A stretch of 11,559 nt of DNA from the NCBI GenBank assembly GCA_050942695.1, contig JBMNNU010000095.1, positions 1 to 11,559 on the forward strand. The letters run 5' to 3'. The stretch is from JBMNNU01 sp050942695 (GTDB lineage: Bacteria; Chloroflexota; UBA6077). This document shows positions 6,068 through 11,559 of this stretch, piece after piece; position 1 is the first letter of the stretch, and each line of letters begins with the position of its first letter. Below the pieces are notes generated by a model, which was not told where the DNA came from, did no database searches, and worked only from the letters and a program-made list of their open reading frames with translations. Made by a program: the position numbers and the translations under genes.

Positions 6068-6766
6068 TTGTCGCAATTAGACGGCGCTTCTACTCGCCCT
6101 ATCGTTCGCAGCCGCGAGGGAGCCGTGGCGCTGCTCCTTCTCGCGCTCTTCTTCGGCTTAACGATGCTGGTCCACACTCGCCTCCTGGCCGACATCGACC
6201 TAGGCTTTGCGCAGCGGATTTTTTATGAGCTCGATCTGGATTTCTTGATTGCTTGTGCCACTGTTACCGGAGTGCTAATGGCCAGCCAGACGTCATTTTT
6301 GTACTCAGTGGTTGGAAGCCTGCTGCTGTGGCGGCGCGAAGTCGGCCGCTGGTCCCTGGCGCCCATGGCTTTTTTAATCGGGATCGCTGTTGAGGTGGCA
6401 ATGAAGCTTTTCGTCAACCAACCCACGGAGCCTCTCCTGGAGTTCCACCGCGATACCTTCTATCCATTCTTTGGGATGACGCTCAATGGCAGCTATCCTA
6501 GCGGTCACGCCCTTCGAACCGCGTTCTTCTTCTGCTTCCTGGCCGTGCTCCTCTGGAATGAGGGTAGAGTGTGGCGGCGTTTAGCCGCGCTTGGGCTGAT
6601 TCCTCTGGTACTCTTCTTCGGTTTTACCCGCCTCTACATCGGCGACCACTGGCTGAGCGACGTCGTAGGCGGCTTGTTACTCGGCTGTTCGATAGCGTTG
6701 CTGGCAGCACCCCCAGTGGCTCGGCTGTTGGCGCGAAACGTGCCGGGCGTGGATGCCAACAGGTAG
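6068..6766 (+). CDS. PAP2-family membrane phosphatase
   Basis: A membrane-embedded acid phosphatase of the PAP2/undecaprenyl-diphosphatase superfamily, about 232 aa with some six hydrophobic segments. These enzymes dephosphorylate lipid phosphates such as phosphatidate or undecaprenyl pyrophosphate. Motif C2 is intact (PSGH, residues 144-147, with the nucleophile-assisting His147) and so is C3 (R188-x5-H194-x3-D198). Motif C1, normally K-x6-RP, reads K113-LFVNQPTEP, so the usual Arg is missing. Two TTG starts are possible: 6062 (overlapping the DUF4031 stop as TTGA) and 6068. GAGGGA ends at 6058, giving 3 or 9 bases of spacing, so 6068 is favoured. There is no signal peptide beyond the first membrane segment. 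It lies 39 bases upstream of the SnoaL-like gene. Confidence 0.9.
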   Translation: MSQLDGASTRPIVRSREGAVALLLLALFFGLTMLVHTRLLADIDLGFAQRIFYELDLDFLIACATVTGVLMASQTSFLYSVVGSLLLWRREVGRWSLAPMAFLIGIAVEVAMKLFVNQPTEPLLEFHRDTFYPFFGMTLNGSYPSGHALRTAFFFCFLAVLLWNEGRVWRRLAALGLIPLVLFFGFTRLYIGDHWLSDVVGGLLLGCSIALLAAPPVARLLARNVPGVDANR

Positions 6767-6805
6767 CGCTGTTGAATCGAATCGTTCTTGGGAGGGCATT
6801 ACACC

Positions 6806-7288
6806 GTGAAAACGGAAAAAAACCAAGCGATGAAGCCGGTGGAGATCGTCAATGAGTTCATAGCGGCGATGGAGTCGGGCGATGTGGACAAAGCCGCCAC
6901 TTTCCTATCCGACGACTTCACCATGAGTGGCTTGACGCCGCTGCCCATGTATAGGGATCAGTACCTGGACACCCAACGTGGAATCCTGGCAGCCTTCCCC
7001 GACTGGTCGTACAATCTGACCGACATCCAGGAAGAAGCGGGGGTGATCCGCGCAACAGCGCACTTCACCGGCACCCATACGGGTGACCTGATAGTGCCGG
7101 TGCCGGACCTGCCTGTTATAAAAGCCACGGGTAAACGGATTGCCCTGCCCGGCGAAACCCATCTGTATTCGGTGAGAGGCAGCAAGATCTCCACGATACA
7201 TGTGCTGGTGGTTCCTGGGGGAGGCTTTCAGGGGATATACAGGCAGGTTGGCTCCCGACTGCCGCTGCCGTCGATTATCGAGGGATAG
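6806..7288 (+). CDS. SnoaL-like/ester-cyclase-type NTF2-fold protein
   Basis: A 160-aa soluble protein with the NTF2-like cone fold seen in SnoaL polyketide cyclases and related proteins. The N-terminal helix (PVEIVNEFIAAMESGDVDKAATFLSDDF) is typical, followed by a MYRDQYLDTQRGILAAFPDWSYNLTDI block and beta strands with HFTGTHTGDL. The GTG at 6806 is chosen because GGGAGG (6790-6795) lies about 10 bases before it; a TTG at 6788 sits in front of that site, and an ATG at 6830 has no good site. These proteins bind small hydrophobic ligands; some are cyclases, isomerases or hydrolases, and many have no known reaction. It is the last gene of the plus-strand run and is followed 10 bases later by the strong 20-bp hairpin. 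Confidence 0.88.
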   Translation: MKTEKNQAMKPVEIVNEFIAAMESGDVDKAATFLSDDFTMSGLTPLPMYRDQYLDTQRGILAAFPDWSYNLTDIQEEAGVIRATAHFTGTHTGDLIVPVPDLPVIKATGKRIALPGETHLYSVRGSKISTIHVLVVPGGGFQGIYRQVGSRLPLPSIIEG

Positions 7289-7298
7289 CGATCCTCCG

Positions 7299-7343
7299 TG
7301 TTGCGTTGGATACGATCAAGTTCTGATCGTATCCAACGCAACA
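7299..7343. repeat. Perfect 20-bp inverted repeat, probable end of the operon
   Basis: Two 20-base arms (7299-7318 starting TGTTGCG, and 7324-7343 ending CGCAACA) are exact reverse complements around a 5-base loop. The stem starts 10 bases after the SnoaL-like stop. No T-run follows on either side, so if it ends transcription it does so without a classical U-tract. It is more perfect than terminators usually are, so a mobile palindromic element or a protein-binding site are alternatives. The remaining stretch to 7408 shows no clear promoter. Confidence 0.85.
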
Positions 7344-7408
7344 GTATCTACCAGGTTGGCATAGAAAGTGCCGCTTGGGCAGATTAGAGATGCTGCTGGA
7401 GGTGACGT

Positions 7409-7735
7409 ATGGCGGCCAGGGCGATGTTCTTGATTCGACTGGAACCGGGGCAGGAGGAGGAGTTTCAAAGACGATGGGAGGAAGCCTTCGACGATCTCGA
7501 ATCCCAGCCAGGTTTCCGGGCGAGAGAGTTGATCCGTGTAGCCGATGGAAGCGGTAGCTTTGTAGTCCTCTCCGAATGGGATACCGTCGACGATTACATG
7601 TCTTGGCGCAACAGTATAACCCGGTCTCACATCTACGGGGGGGAGCTTCAGCCGCTCTTCTCCGCTCCGCCCATCACGGGGGTGGGGGAGCTGGTTCTCA
7701 GGATGGAGCGGAAAGGGCTAACGACCCCACTGTAG
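7409..7735 (+). CDS. Antibiotic biosynthesis monooxygenase (ABM)-fold protein
   Basis: A 108-aa protein of the dimeric alpha/beta-barrel ABM family, which includes quinone-forming monooxygenases and heme-degrading HmoA/IsdG-like enzymes. It shows the expected order: strand AMFLIRLEPGQEEEFQRRW, helix, PGFRARELIRVADGSGSFVVLSEWDTVDDYMSWR. The FVVLSEWDT strand and following helix are the family hallmark. A role in oxidising small aromatic metabolites or as a ligand-binding dimer is possible; the heme or quinone substrate cannot be told. The ATG at 7409 follows a near-perfect GGAGGTGA (7398-7405). It is separated from the upstream run by the 20-bp hairpin and overlaps the convergent gene by 18 bases at its 3' end. 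Confidence 0.85.
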   Translation: MAARAMFLIRLEPGQEEEFQRRWEEAFDDLESQPGFRARELIRVADGSGSFVVLSEWDTVDDYMSWRNSITRSHIYGGELQPLFSAPPITGVGELVLRMERKGLTTPL

Positions 7736-8242
7736 AATCGCGAATCCCAAATTCATAATGTCCAGGGCCCGGTTGATGCGGATGCTGTTGCGCTGGTTCT
7801 GCACCCTGTGTACACACCAACTGCTCTGTATCAACTCGCCGTTCTCTCCGTCGAATACATCCGTCCTTTCGATGACGATGTGAGGGAATCGGGTCGGGAA
7901 GTCGCGTACCTGCTTGATAACCCCTAATTTCGCGTCCTCTTCCTGCGCCATTGTCCCCCCCTCCGTTCCGTCATAGAGGAAGCGGATGGAGTTTGACAAA
8001 ATCTCCTCTACTTTGGATATCCGGAGCGCCTTTGGGTCTACCGAATCGGGTACAGGCACAGCTCCCAGACGGTTCGGGTCTCGATAATATTTGGCCATCA
8101 GGTCCAGTACATCGACCTCGCCCTTGATCAGCTTTAAGAGAGTTTCCCGCACGTGAACACTGTAACGGCGCTCGTCCGAGTTGTATTGTGGGAGAGGGTT
8201 TTGTCCCAACAGATCATCGTTGCTTTTTACAGTTATTGCCAC
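7718..8242 (-). CDS. Unrecognised 174-aa protein
   Basis: I do not recognise this family. It starts with GTG at 8242, with AAGGAGG about 6 bases upstream. The product is soluble, with no signal peptide or transmembrane segment. A charged N-terminal half contains a helix (YSVHVRETLLKLIKGEVDVLDLMAKYYRD). A middle part KVEEILSNSIRFLYDGTEGG follows, then a strand-like core (TRFPHIVIERTDVFDGENGEL), and the C-terminal end is RINRALDIMNLGFAILQWGR. No catalytic motif is evident. It overlaps the 3' end of the ABM gene by 18 bases on the opposite strand. The other unknown gene (8423-8713) lies upstream on the same strand with a hairpin and a weak promoter between, so the two may be expressed separately. 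Whether it is linked to the divergent GH94 gene cannot be told. Confidence 0.78.
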   Translation of the reverse strand: MAITVKSNDDLLGQNPLPQYNSDERRYSVHVRETLLKLIKGEVDVLDLMAKYYRDPNRLGAVPVPDSVDPKALRISKVEEILSNSIRFLYDGTEGGTMAQEEDAKLGVIKQVRDFPTRFPHIVIERTDVFDGENGELIQSSWCVHRVQNQRNSIRINRALDIMNLGFAILQWGR

Positions 8243-8321
8243 TGTCGCCTCCTTGCGCTTCTGAACTCGGAGGGTTCATCCCCTCATCCAGTGCAGCGCT
8301 CTCTCCCCTGAATGACCAAGA

Positions 8322-8350
8322 TCTATACCGGATGGACATATAGTAAGTTA
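8322..8350 (-). promoter_or_regulatory. Weak candidate promoter for the 174-aa gene
   Basis: On the minus strand, TAACTT (8350-8345) and TATAGA (8327-8322) are spaced by 17 bases, about 80 bases upstream of the GTG at 8242. The -35 match is poor, the -10 good. It lies just past the hairpin at 8354-8404, as expected if that hairpin ends the upstream gene. Confidence 0.3.
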
Positions 8351-8353
8351 TTA

Positions 8354-8404
8354 CCGCCAGCCATCGCCTGTCAGCGATAAAAGCTGAAAGCTGATGGCTG
8401 ACGG
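8354..8404. repeat. Long imperfect inverted repeat between the two unknown genes
   Basis: Arms 8354-8375 and 8383-8404 pair over 22 positions with three mismatches and one G-T, around a 7-base loop (8376-8382). The outer part CAGCCATC/GATGGCTG is perfect. The right arm is made of near-repeats of AGCTGA/GGCTGA. It starts 19 bases past the 96-aa gene's stop, in a position to end its transcript, but lacks a T-tract. It may also be a REP-like element. Confidence 0.6.
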
Positions 8405-8422
8405 CTAATAGCTTCTCCCCCT

Positions 8423-8713
8423 CTAGGAATATGGTCCAACCAGTTTATCCCAGAGATTTCGAGGTACTTCGCTCTTTGGGACTAAGCAGGATCCATCAGG
8501 AACGCGCAGACCCTCCTGTCCCTGGACGATGCCCCTTTCGGGCTGAGAGATGTCGAAGTAGAGCTCGTCTCCCTTCATGGACTCTTCGGCAGTGCAGTAG
8601 CTGATCTCTCTCAGCTCGTCATCTGTGAACGACTGCAGCCATTCGAATCGTGTCTTCAGCTTATCTGCAGTTTCCCTATGGATGGCAGGCTTACCGCCCC
8701 TGTGTTGACTCAT
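8423..8713 (-). CDS. Unrecognised 96-aa protein
   Basis: I do not recognise this family. The ATG at 8713 is chosen because GGGAGGTG lies about 6 bases upstream; longer readings back to 8788 have no ribosome site and would run through the palindromic promoter. The product is small, hydrophilic and highly charged, with a helix-rich first half (HRETADKLKTRFEWLQSFTDDELREISYC). A short acidic middle (EESMKGDELYFDIS) follows, and the end has PDGSCLVPKSEVPRNLWDKLV. Two Cys are present but no zinc motif. Absence of a signal peptide suggests the cytoplasm. It is divergent from the GH94 gene; its promoter is overlapped by an 18-bp palindrome, so it may be tightly regulated or self-regulated. Confidence 0.72.
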   Translation of the reverse strand: MSQHRGGKPAIHRETADKLKTRFEWLQSFTDDELREISYCTAEESMKGDELYFDISQPERGIVQGQEGLRVPDGSCLVPKSEVPRNLWDKLVGPYS

Positions 8714-8732
8714 TACAGCACCTCCCTGCATC

Positions 8733-8765
8733 TCCACGCTATAGCGTGGAATCATCAGGAGGCAA
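8733..8765 (-). promoter_or_regulatory. Promoter of the 96-aa gene with an 18-bp palindromic operator
   Basis: The sequence TCCACGCTA-TAGCGTGGA (8733-8750) is a perfect 18-bp palindrome. On the minus strand its centre supplies a -10-like TATAGC (8743-8738), with TTGCCT (8765-8760) 16 bases upstream as the -35. A dimeric regulator bound there would block the promoter. The site is 20 bases from the minus-strand ATG. It could also affect the divergent GH94 gene, which starts 123 bases away. Confidence 0.5.
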
Positions 8766-8798
8766 CGGGCGTGCCAGTGTAGTGGCATTGGACTTGCT

Positions 8799-8822
8799 CA
8801 AATCGATTTGCTTGTTGAACAA
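8799..8822. repeat. Two adjacent short palindromes upstream of the GH94 gene
   Basis: CAAATCGATTTG (8799-8810) is a perfect 12-bp palindrome, and TTGTT-G-AACAA (8812-8822) an 11-bp one directly after it. They lie 50-75 bases before the GH94 start, where an operator would be expected, but short AT-rich palindromes arise by chance. No clear sigma-70 promoter was found for the GH94 gene. Confidence 0.3.
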
Positions 8823-8872
8823 ATTGCGCCTTTCGAGCGGCGACTCGCTACCGATCACCGGGGGTCAGGACG

Positions 8873-11299
8873 ATGGTATATCAGGTGTTGGAGAAACCAC
8901 CTCGCATAGAGAACGAGTACGGACATTTTTCCGAGGATGGCTTGGAGTACGTTATCAACCGGCCGGATACCCCTCGGCCTTGGTCGAACTACCTTTCCAA
9001 TGAAGAGTACTGTGCGCTCATATCGCATACGGGGGGCGGATACTCCTTTATTCACGGCTCTGGATATGACCGGATACACAGATGGTTTCCGGGAGAGGCA
9101 ATCCAGCAAGATCGACCAGGGCGGTATGTATACGTTCGAGACGATGAGAGCGGTGATTACTGGAGCATCAACTGGCAGCCTTGCATGAAACCCTTTCAGC
9201 ACTTCGAGGCTCGCCATGGATTGGGCTACACAAAAATCAAATCCCAAACGCAGGATATCGAAGGCGAGATTCTCTACTTTGTCCCTCAGGATGAGAACGT
9301 TGAGTTCTGGGTTGTGACTGTTCGCAACCGCGACAATCGCCGTCGCAGGCTAAGCCTGTTCCCGTATGCCGAGTGGACCCTGTCCAGCTACGCCCCGGAC
9401 CTGGCCGAGCGTACCTTCCACGTGCTTTTTAACGAGGTTGAGCTTCGTGACGGGATTATCTACGCCAGCAAACGGTACTGGCCAACAGTAAGCCTGGCGG
9501 TAGGCCAAACCCCGAATATCGAGTGGAACAAGTACGTTTTCATGACCACCAGTATTCCTTTCCAGGGATTCGACTGCGTCAGGAACGCGTTCCTGGGGGA
9601 TTACCGGGATTGGCAGAATCCCGCTGTAGTGGAGCGTGGAAGCTGCACTAATAGCCAAGGGGCAGGTTACGACTCTATCGGGGCCTTCCAGCACACCCTG
9701 GAGCTGGATCCCGGCCAGGAGGTGCAGTTCCACATAACCATAGGATCTATCCCAAAGGATGATAAGGCGCAGGCAGCCAGGATAACGAACAAATACCGGG
9801 ATACCAATCGTGTGATCCACGCTTTCAGCGATCTGCGCCGCTTCTGGGCGGATTACGTTGAAAAACTCACCGTTCGGACGCCGGACCCGGAGTTCGATCT
9901 GTCGGTGAACGTCTGGAACAAGTATCAGACCTGGATTACCGCACACTGGGCTCGGATGGCCTCTTACTACATAGGTGGCGGCTCGATCATGGGCTTCCGC
10001 GATCTCTCTCAAGATATCCTTGGGGTGCTACCCAACGACCTGGAGATGGCCAAGCGGAGGACCATGTCGATCATCTCCCATCAGTTCGCAAACGGGAGCA
10101 CAATCCACAACTGGGACCCGCTCACCAACATAGGGGCTGTAACCGGGCACTCGGATGACCCCCTCTGGTTGGTGATGTGCATACTCAACTATTTCAAAGA
10201 AACCGGTGACGTGGATTTCCTGTCAGAAATGGTCCCCTACCTCGATGCCGGATCGGGCACGGTGAGGGAGCATATGATCCGCGGGTTGTTCTACGCGCTC
10301 AAACAGCGCAGCCCAAGGGGCTTATCTCTCATTCGTGCAGGGGATTGGAACGATGGTCTCAACTTCGTCGGCATGCTCGGCCGAGGTGAAAGCATTATGA
10401 ACAGCCACTTCCTGGCCTGGATGCTGAGGGAGGTAGGTGATCTGTTCGATACCCTGGGTGACGTGCGGTCAAGAGATAGGGTTATGCTGGAGTATCGACG
10501 CACCAAAGATGCTATCAACCGGTACGCCTGGGATGGCGATTGGTATTGGAGAGCGAGCAAAGACAGCGGTGAATTGCTGGGCAGCCACACCAATACCGAG
10601 GGCGTTGTATACCTGAACGCTCAGACGTGGGCAGTTCTGGGCGGGGTGGCGGAAGGTGAACGGGCAATTCAGGTCATGAACGTGGTCAAAGATAGGCTGG
10701 ATACGCCGTACGGGCCGGCGCTGTTCTTGCCCGCTTATCAGGAGCCCGACCATACAATCGGCATCATTACCCGGTTCGCTCCCGGCACCAAAGAAAACGG
10801 CACTATCTTCTGCCACACGGTTGCCTGGACCGTGATCGCCGAATGTATCCTAGGACGTGGCGACATGGCTTACCATTACTGGAAAGAAAGCTCTTTCCTG
10901 ACTCGGGGTAAAGATCCCAACCTTTACAAAGCAGACCCCTACGTCTATGCTGAGTACATCTACGGCCCCGACCATCCCAAGTTCGGAGAGGGTGAGTTTA
11001 CCTGGACTACAGGGACGGCCGCCTGGATGTGGAGGGCATGCACCGATTGGATCCTGGGGGTGAGACCTACAGCCCGAGGGTTGATCGTAGATCCTTGTTT
11101 ACCAGCAAATTGGGATCGGGCCCAGATGACCCGGAACTTCCGGAGAGCAGTGTACGATATCGAGATAGAGAACCCCGAGCATATCTCAAAAGGCGTTGCT
11201 CAGGTGTGGGTAGACGGCAAGGAGATACAGGGTAATCTGCTACCAAACTTTGGTGACGGTCGCCGCCATGATGTGAGAGTCCGGATGGGGCACAGATAG
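8873..11299 (+). CDS. GH94 glycoside phosphorylase (cellobiose/chitobiose phosphorylase type)
   Basis: An 808-aa inverting phosphorylase of family GH94, close to the usual 800-820 aa of the short members. These cytoplasmic enzymes split a beta-linked disaccharide with phosphate to give sugar 1-phosphate and a free sugar. Domains appear in order: an N-terminal beta-sandwich (about 1-280, with RPDTPRPWSNYLSN and DYWSINWQPC), a helical linker, an (alpha/alpha)6 barrel (about 330-720) and a C-terminal strand region (DPCLPANW to KGVAQVWVDGKEI). The general acid is likely Asp494 in GDWNDG (490-495). The phosphate-binding segment KENGTIFCH is at 640-648, and GFRDLSQD is the sugar-binding loop. Ends resemble chitobiose phosphorylase, while GDWNDG is more cellobiose-like, so the substrate is unsettled. 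The ATG at 8873 has a G-rich site (GGGG, 8-9 bases upstream). No transporter or sugar kinase lies beside it, and it has no signal peptide. Confidence 0.95.
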   Translation: MVYQVLEKPPRIENEYGHFSEDGLEYVINRPDTPRPWSNYLSNEEYCALISHTGGGYSFIHGSGYDRIHRWFPGEAIQQDRPGRYVYVRDDESGDYWSINWQPCMKPFQHFEARHGLGYTKIKSQTQDIEGEILYFVPQDENVEFWVVTVRNRDNRRRRLSLFPYAEWTLSSYAPDLAERTFHVLFNEVELRDGIIYASKRYWPTVSLAVGQTPNIEWNKYVFMTTSIPFQGFDCVRNAFLGDYRDWQNPAVVERGSCTNSQGAGYDSIGAFQHTLELDPGQEVQFHITIGSIPKDDKAQAARITNKYRDTNRVIHAFSDLRRFWADYVEKLTVRTPDPEFDLSVNVWNKYQTWITAHWARMASYYIGGGSIMGFRDLSQDILGVLPNDLEMAKRRTMSIISHQFANGSTIHNWDPLTNIGAVTGHSDDPLWLVMCILNYFKETGDVDFLSEMVPYLDAGSGTVREHMIRGLFYALKQRSPRGLSLIRAGDWNDGLNFVGMLGRGESIMNSHFLAWMLREVGDLFDTLGDVRSRDRVMLEYRRTKDAINRYAWDGDWYWRASKDSGELLGSHTNTEGVVYLNAQTWAVLGGVAEGERAIQVMNVVKDRLDTPYGPALFLPAYQEPDHTIGIITRFAPGTKENGTIFCHTVAWTVIAECILGRGDMAYHYWKESSFLTRGKDPNLYKADPYVYAEYIYGPDHPKFGEGEFTWTTGTAAWMWRACTDWILGVRPTARGLIVDPCLPANWDRAQMTRNFRRAVYDIEIENPEHISKGVAQVWVDGKEIQGNLLPNFGDGRRHDVRVRMGHR

Positions 11300-11333
11300 A
11301 CGATATACGCCAATCTGGAATACCATAACGTAG

Positions 11334-11355
11334 TGGCGGGCCTTTGCGCCCGCCA
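11334..11355. terminator. GC-rich hairpin after the GH94 gene, no U-tract
   Basis: TGGCGGGC (11334-11341) and GCCCGCCA (11348-11355) form a perfect 8-bp stem around a 6-base loop, 35 bases past the stop. A second, competing stem CCAGG/CCTGG (11353-11367) overlaps it. No T-run follows. The rest of 11300-11495 shows no gene. Confidence 0.45.
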
Positions 11356-11495
11356 GGCGTCTCCTGGATTGATGCTAGCGCACGAGATGCCCGGCCGGCG
11401 GTGTGTGACGCGCGAGCGAGCAGAACAGCACGCAGCCACTACGACATGATGTGCGCTCGGCTGTAAGAAAACCCTCTGATTGTTGCTTGTTTTTG

Positions 11496-11524
11496 TTGAC
11501 AACTTGCTACTTCCTCCCTACACT
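11496..11524 (+). promoter_or_regulatory. Near-consensus sigma-70 promoter pointing out of the window
   Basis: TTGACA (11496-11501), exactly 17 bases, then TACACT (11519-11524). The -35 is perfect, the spacer ideal and the -10 matches four of six. The -35 sits inside a small palindrome (GTTG-A-CAAC). It should start a transcript at about 11531 reading rightwards into a gene or RNA beyond the edge. Confidence 0.6.
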
Positions 11525-11559
11525 ACCTGCCAGTTTCCGTAAGTTCAAACGGAATGTAT

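Noticed and set aside
7316..7630. Minus-strand open frame of 104 codons running through the 20-bp inverted repeat into the ABM gene
   Set aside because: Opposite the ABM-fold frame, which has a perfect ribosome site and family motifs.
8350..8410. Tandem AGCTGA/GGCTGA units as a start of a CRISPR or satellite array
   Set aside because: Units are 6-10 bases, degenerate, without spacers, and are explained by one hairpin.
9350..10012. Open frame of 220 codons on the minus strand inside the GH94 gene
   Set aside because: It lies fully opposite a clearly conserved GH94 region, has no ribosome site and makes a protein of unlikely composition; it is a by-product of codon bias.

Overview
The window is ordinary bacterial chromosome with medium-high GC. 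It carries 13 supportable protein genes and one tRNA. The gene mix points to an environmental bacterium, possibly Chloroflexota-like: an amidating-lyase-like NHL propeller, SnoaL-like and ABM-fold small proteins, a degenerate M24 peptidase, a Gln/Gly-tailed Hsp20 and a GH94 phosphorylase. That placement is an inference from gene flavour, because no marker gene is present. There is no CRISPR array, transposase, integrase or phage structural gene that I can recognise.

Layout. Positions 1-966 (minus strand) hold an unrecognised 136-aa gene followed by the N-terminal 181 codons of a thiamine-diphosphate E1-alpha dehydrogenase subunit, cut by the left edge. A divergent control region (967-1172) separates them from a plus-strand Hsp20 chaperone (1173-1676). 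The Hsp20 leader holds two Shine-Dalgarno (SD) sequences and a U-rich segment that can pair with either, so it could act as a heat-sensing leader. A U-tract-less hairpin follows, then an M24 'pita-bread' protein (1901-3136) that has lost three of the five expected metal ligands. Next come a promoter, an operator-like palindrome, tRNA-Gln(TTG) and a terminator (3193-3373).

Positions 3422-7288 are five closely spaced plus-strand genes that look like one transcription unit: an NHL propeller resembling peptidyl-alpha-hydroxyglycine amidating lyase, a 12-TM MFS exporter-type transporter, a DUF4031 protein, a PAP2-family membrane phosphatase whose start overlaps the DUF4031 stop, and a SnoaL-like protein. 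The run ends in a perfect 20-bp inverted repeat (7299-7343). An ABM-like monooxygenase-fold gene follows (7409-7735) and overlaps, tail to tail, a minus-strand gene of unknown function (7718-8242).

A second unknown minus-strand gene (8423-8713) lies upstream of it, separated by an imperfect hairpin and a weak promoter. An 18-bp perfect palindrome sits over its predicted -10 box. Divergent from it is an 808-aa GH94 cellobiose/chitobiose phosphorylase (8873-11299), followed by another hairpin. At the right edge a near-consensus sigma-70 promoter (11496-11524) points out of the window.

I see no clear new defence or mobile system. The best leads are the metal-ligand-poor M24 protein, the paired-SD leader of hsp20, the amidating-lyase-like/MFS/PAP2 run, and the pair of unrecognised genes under a palindromic operator.
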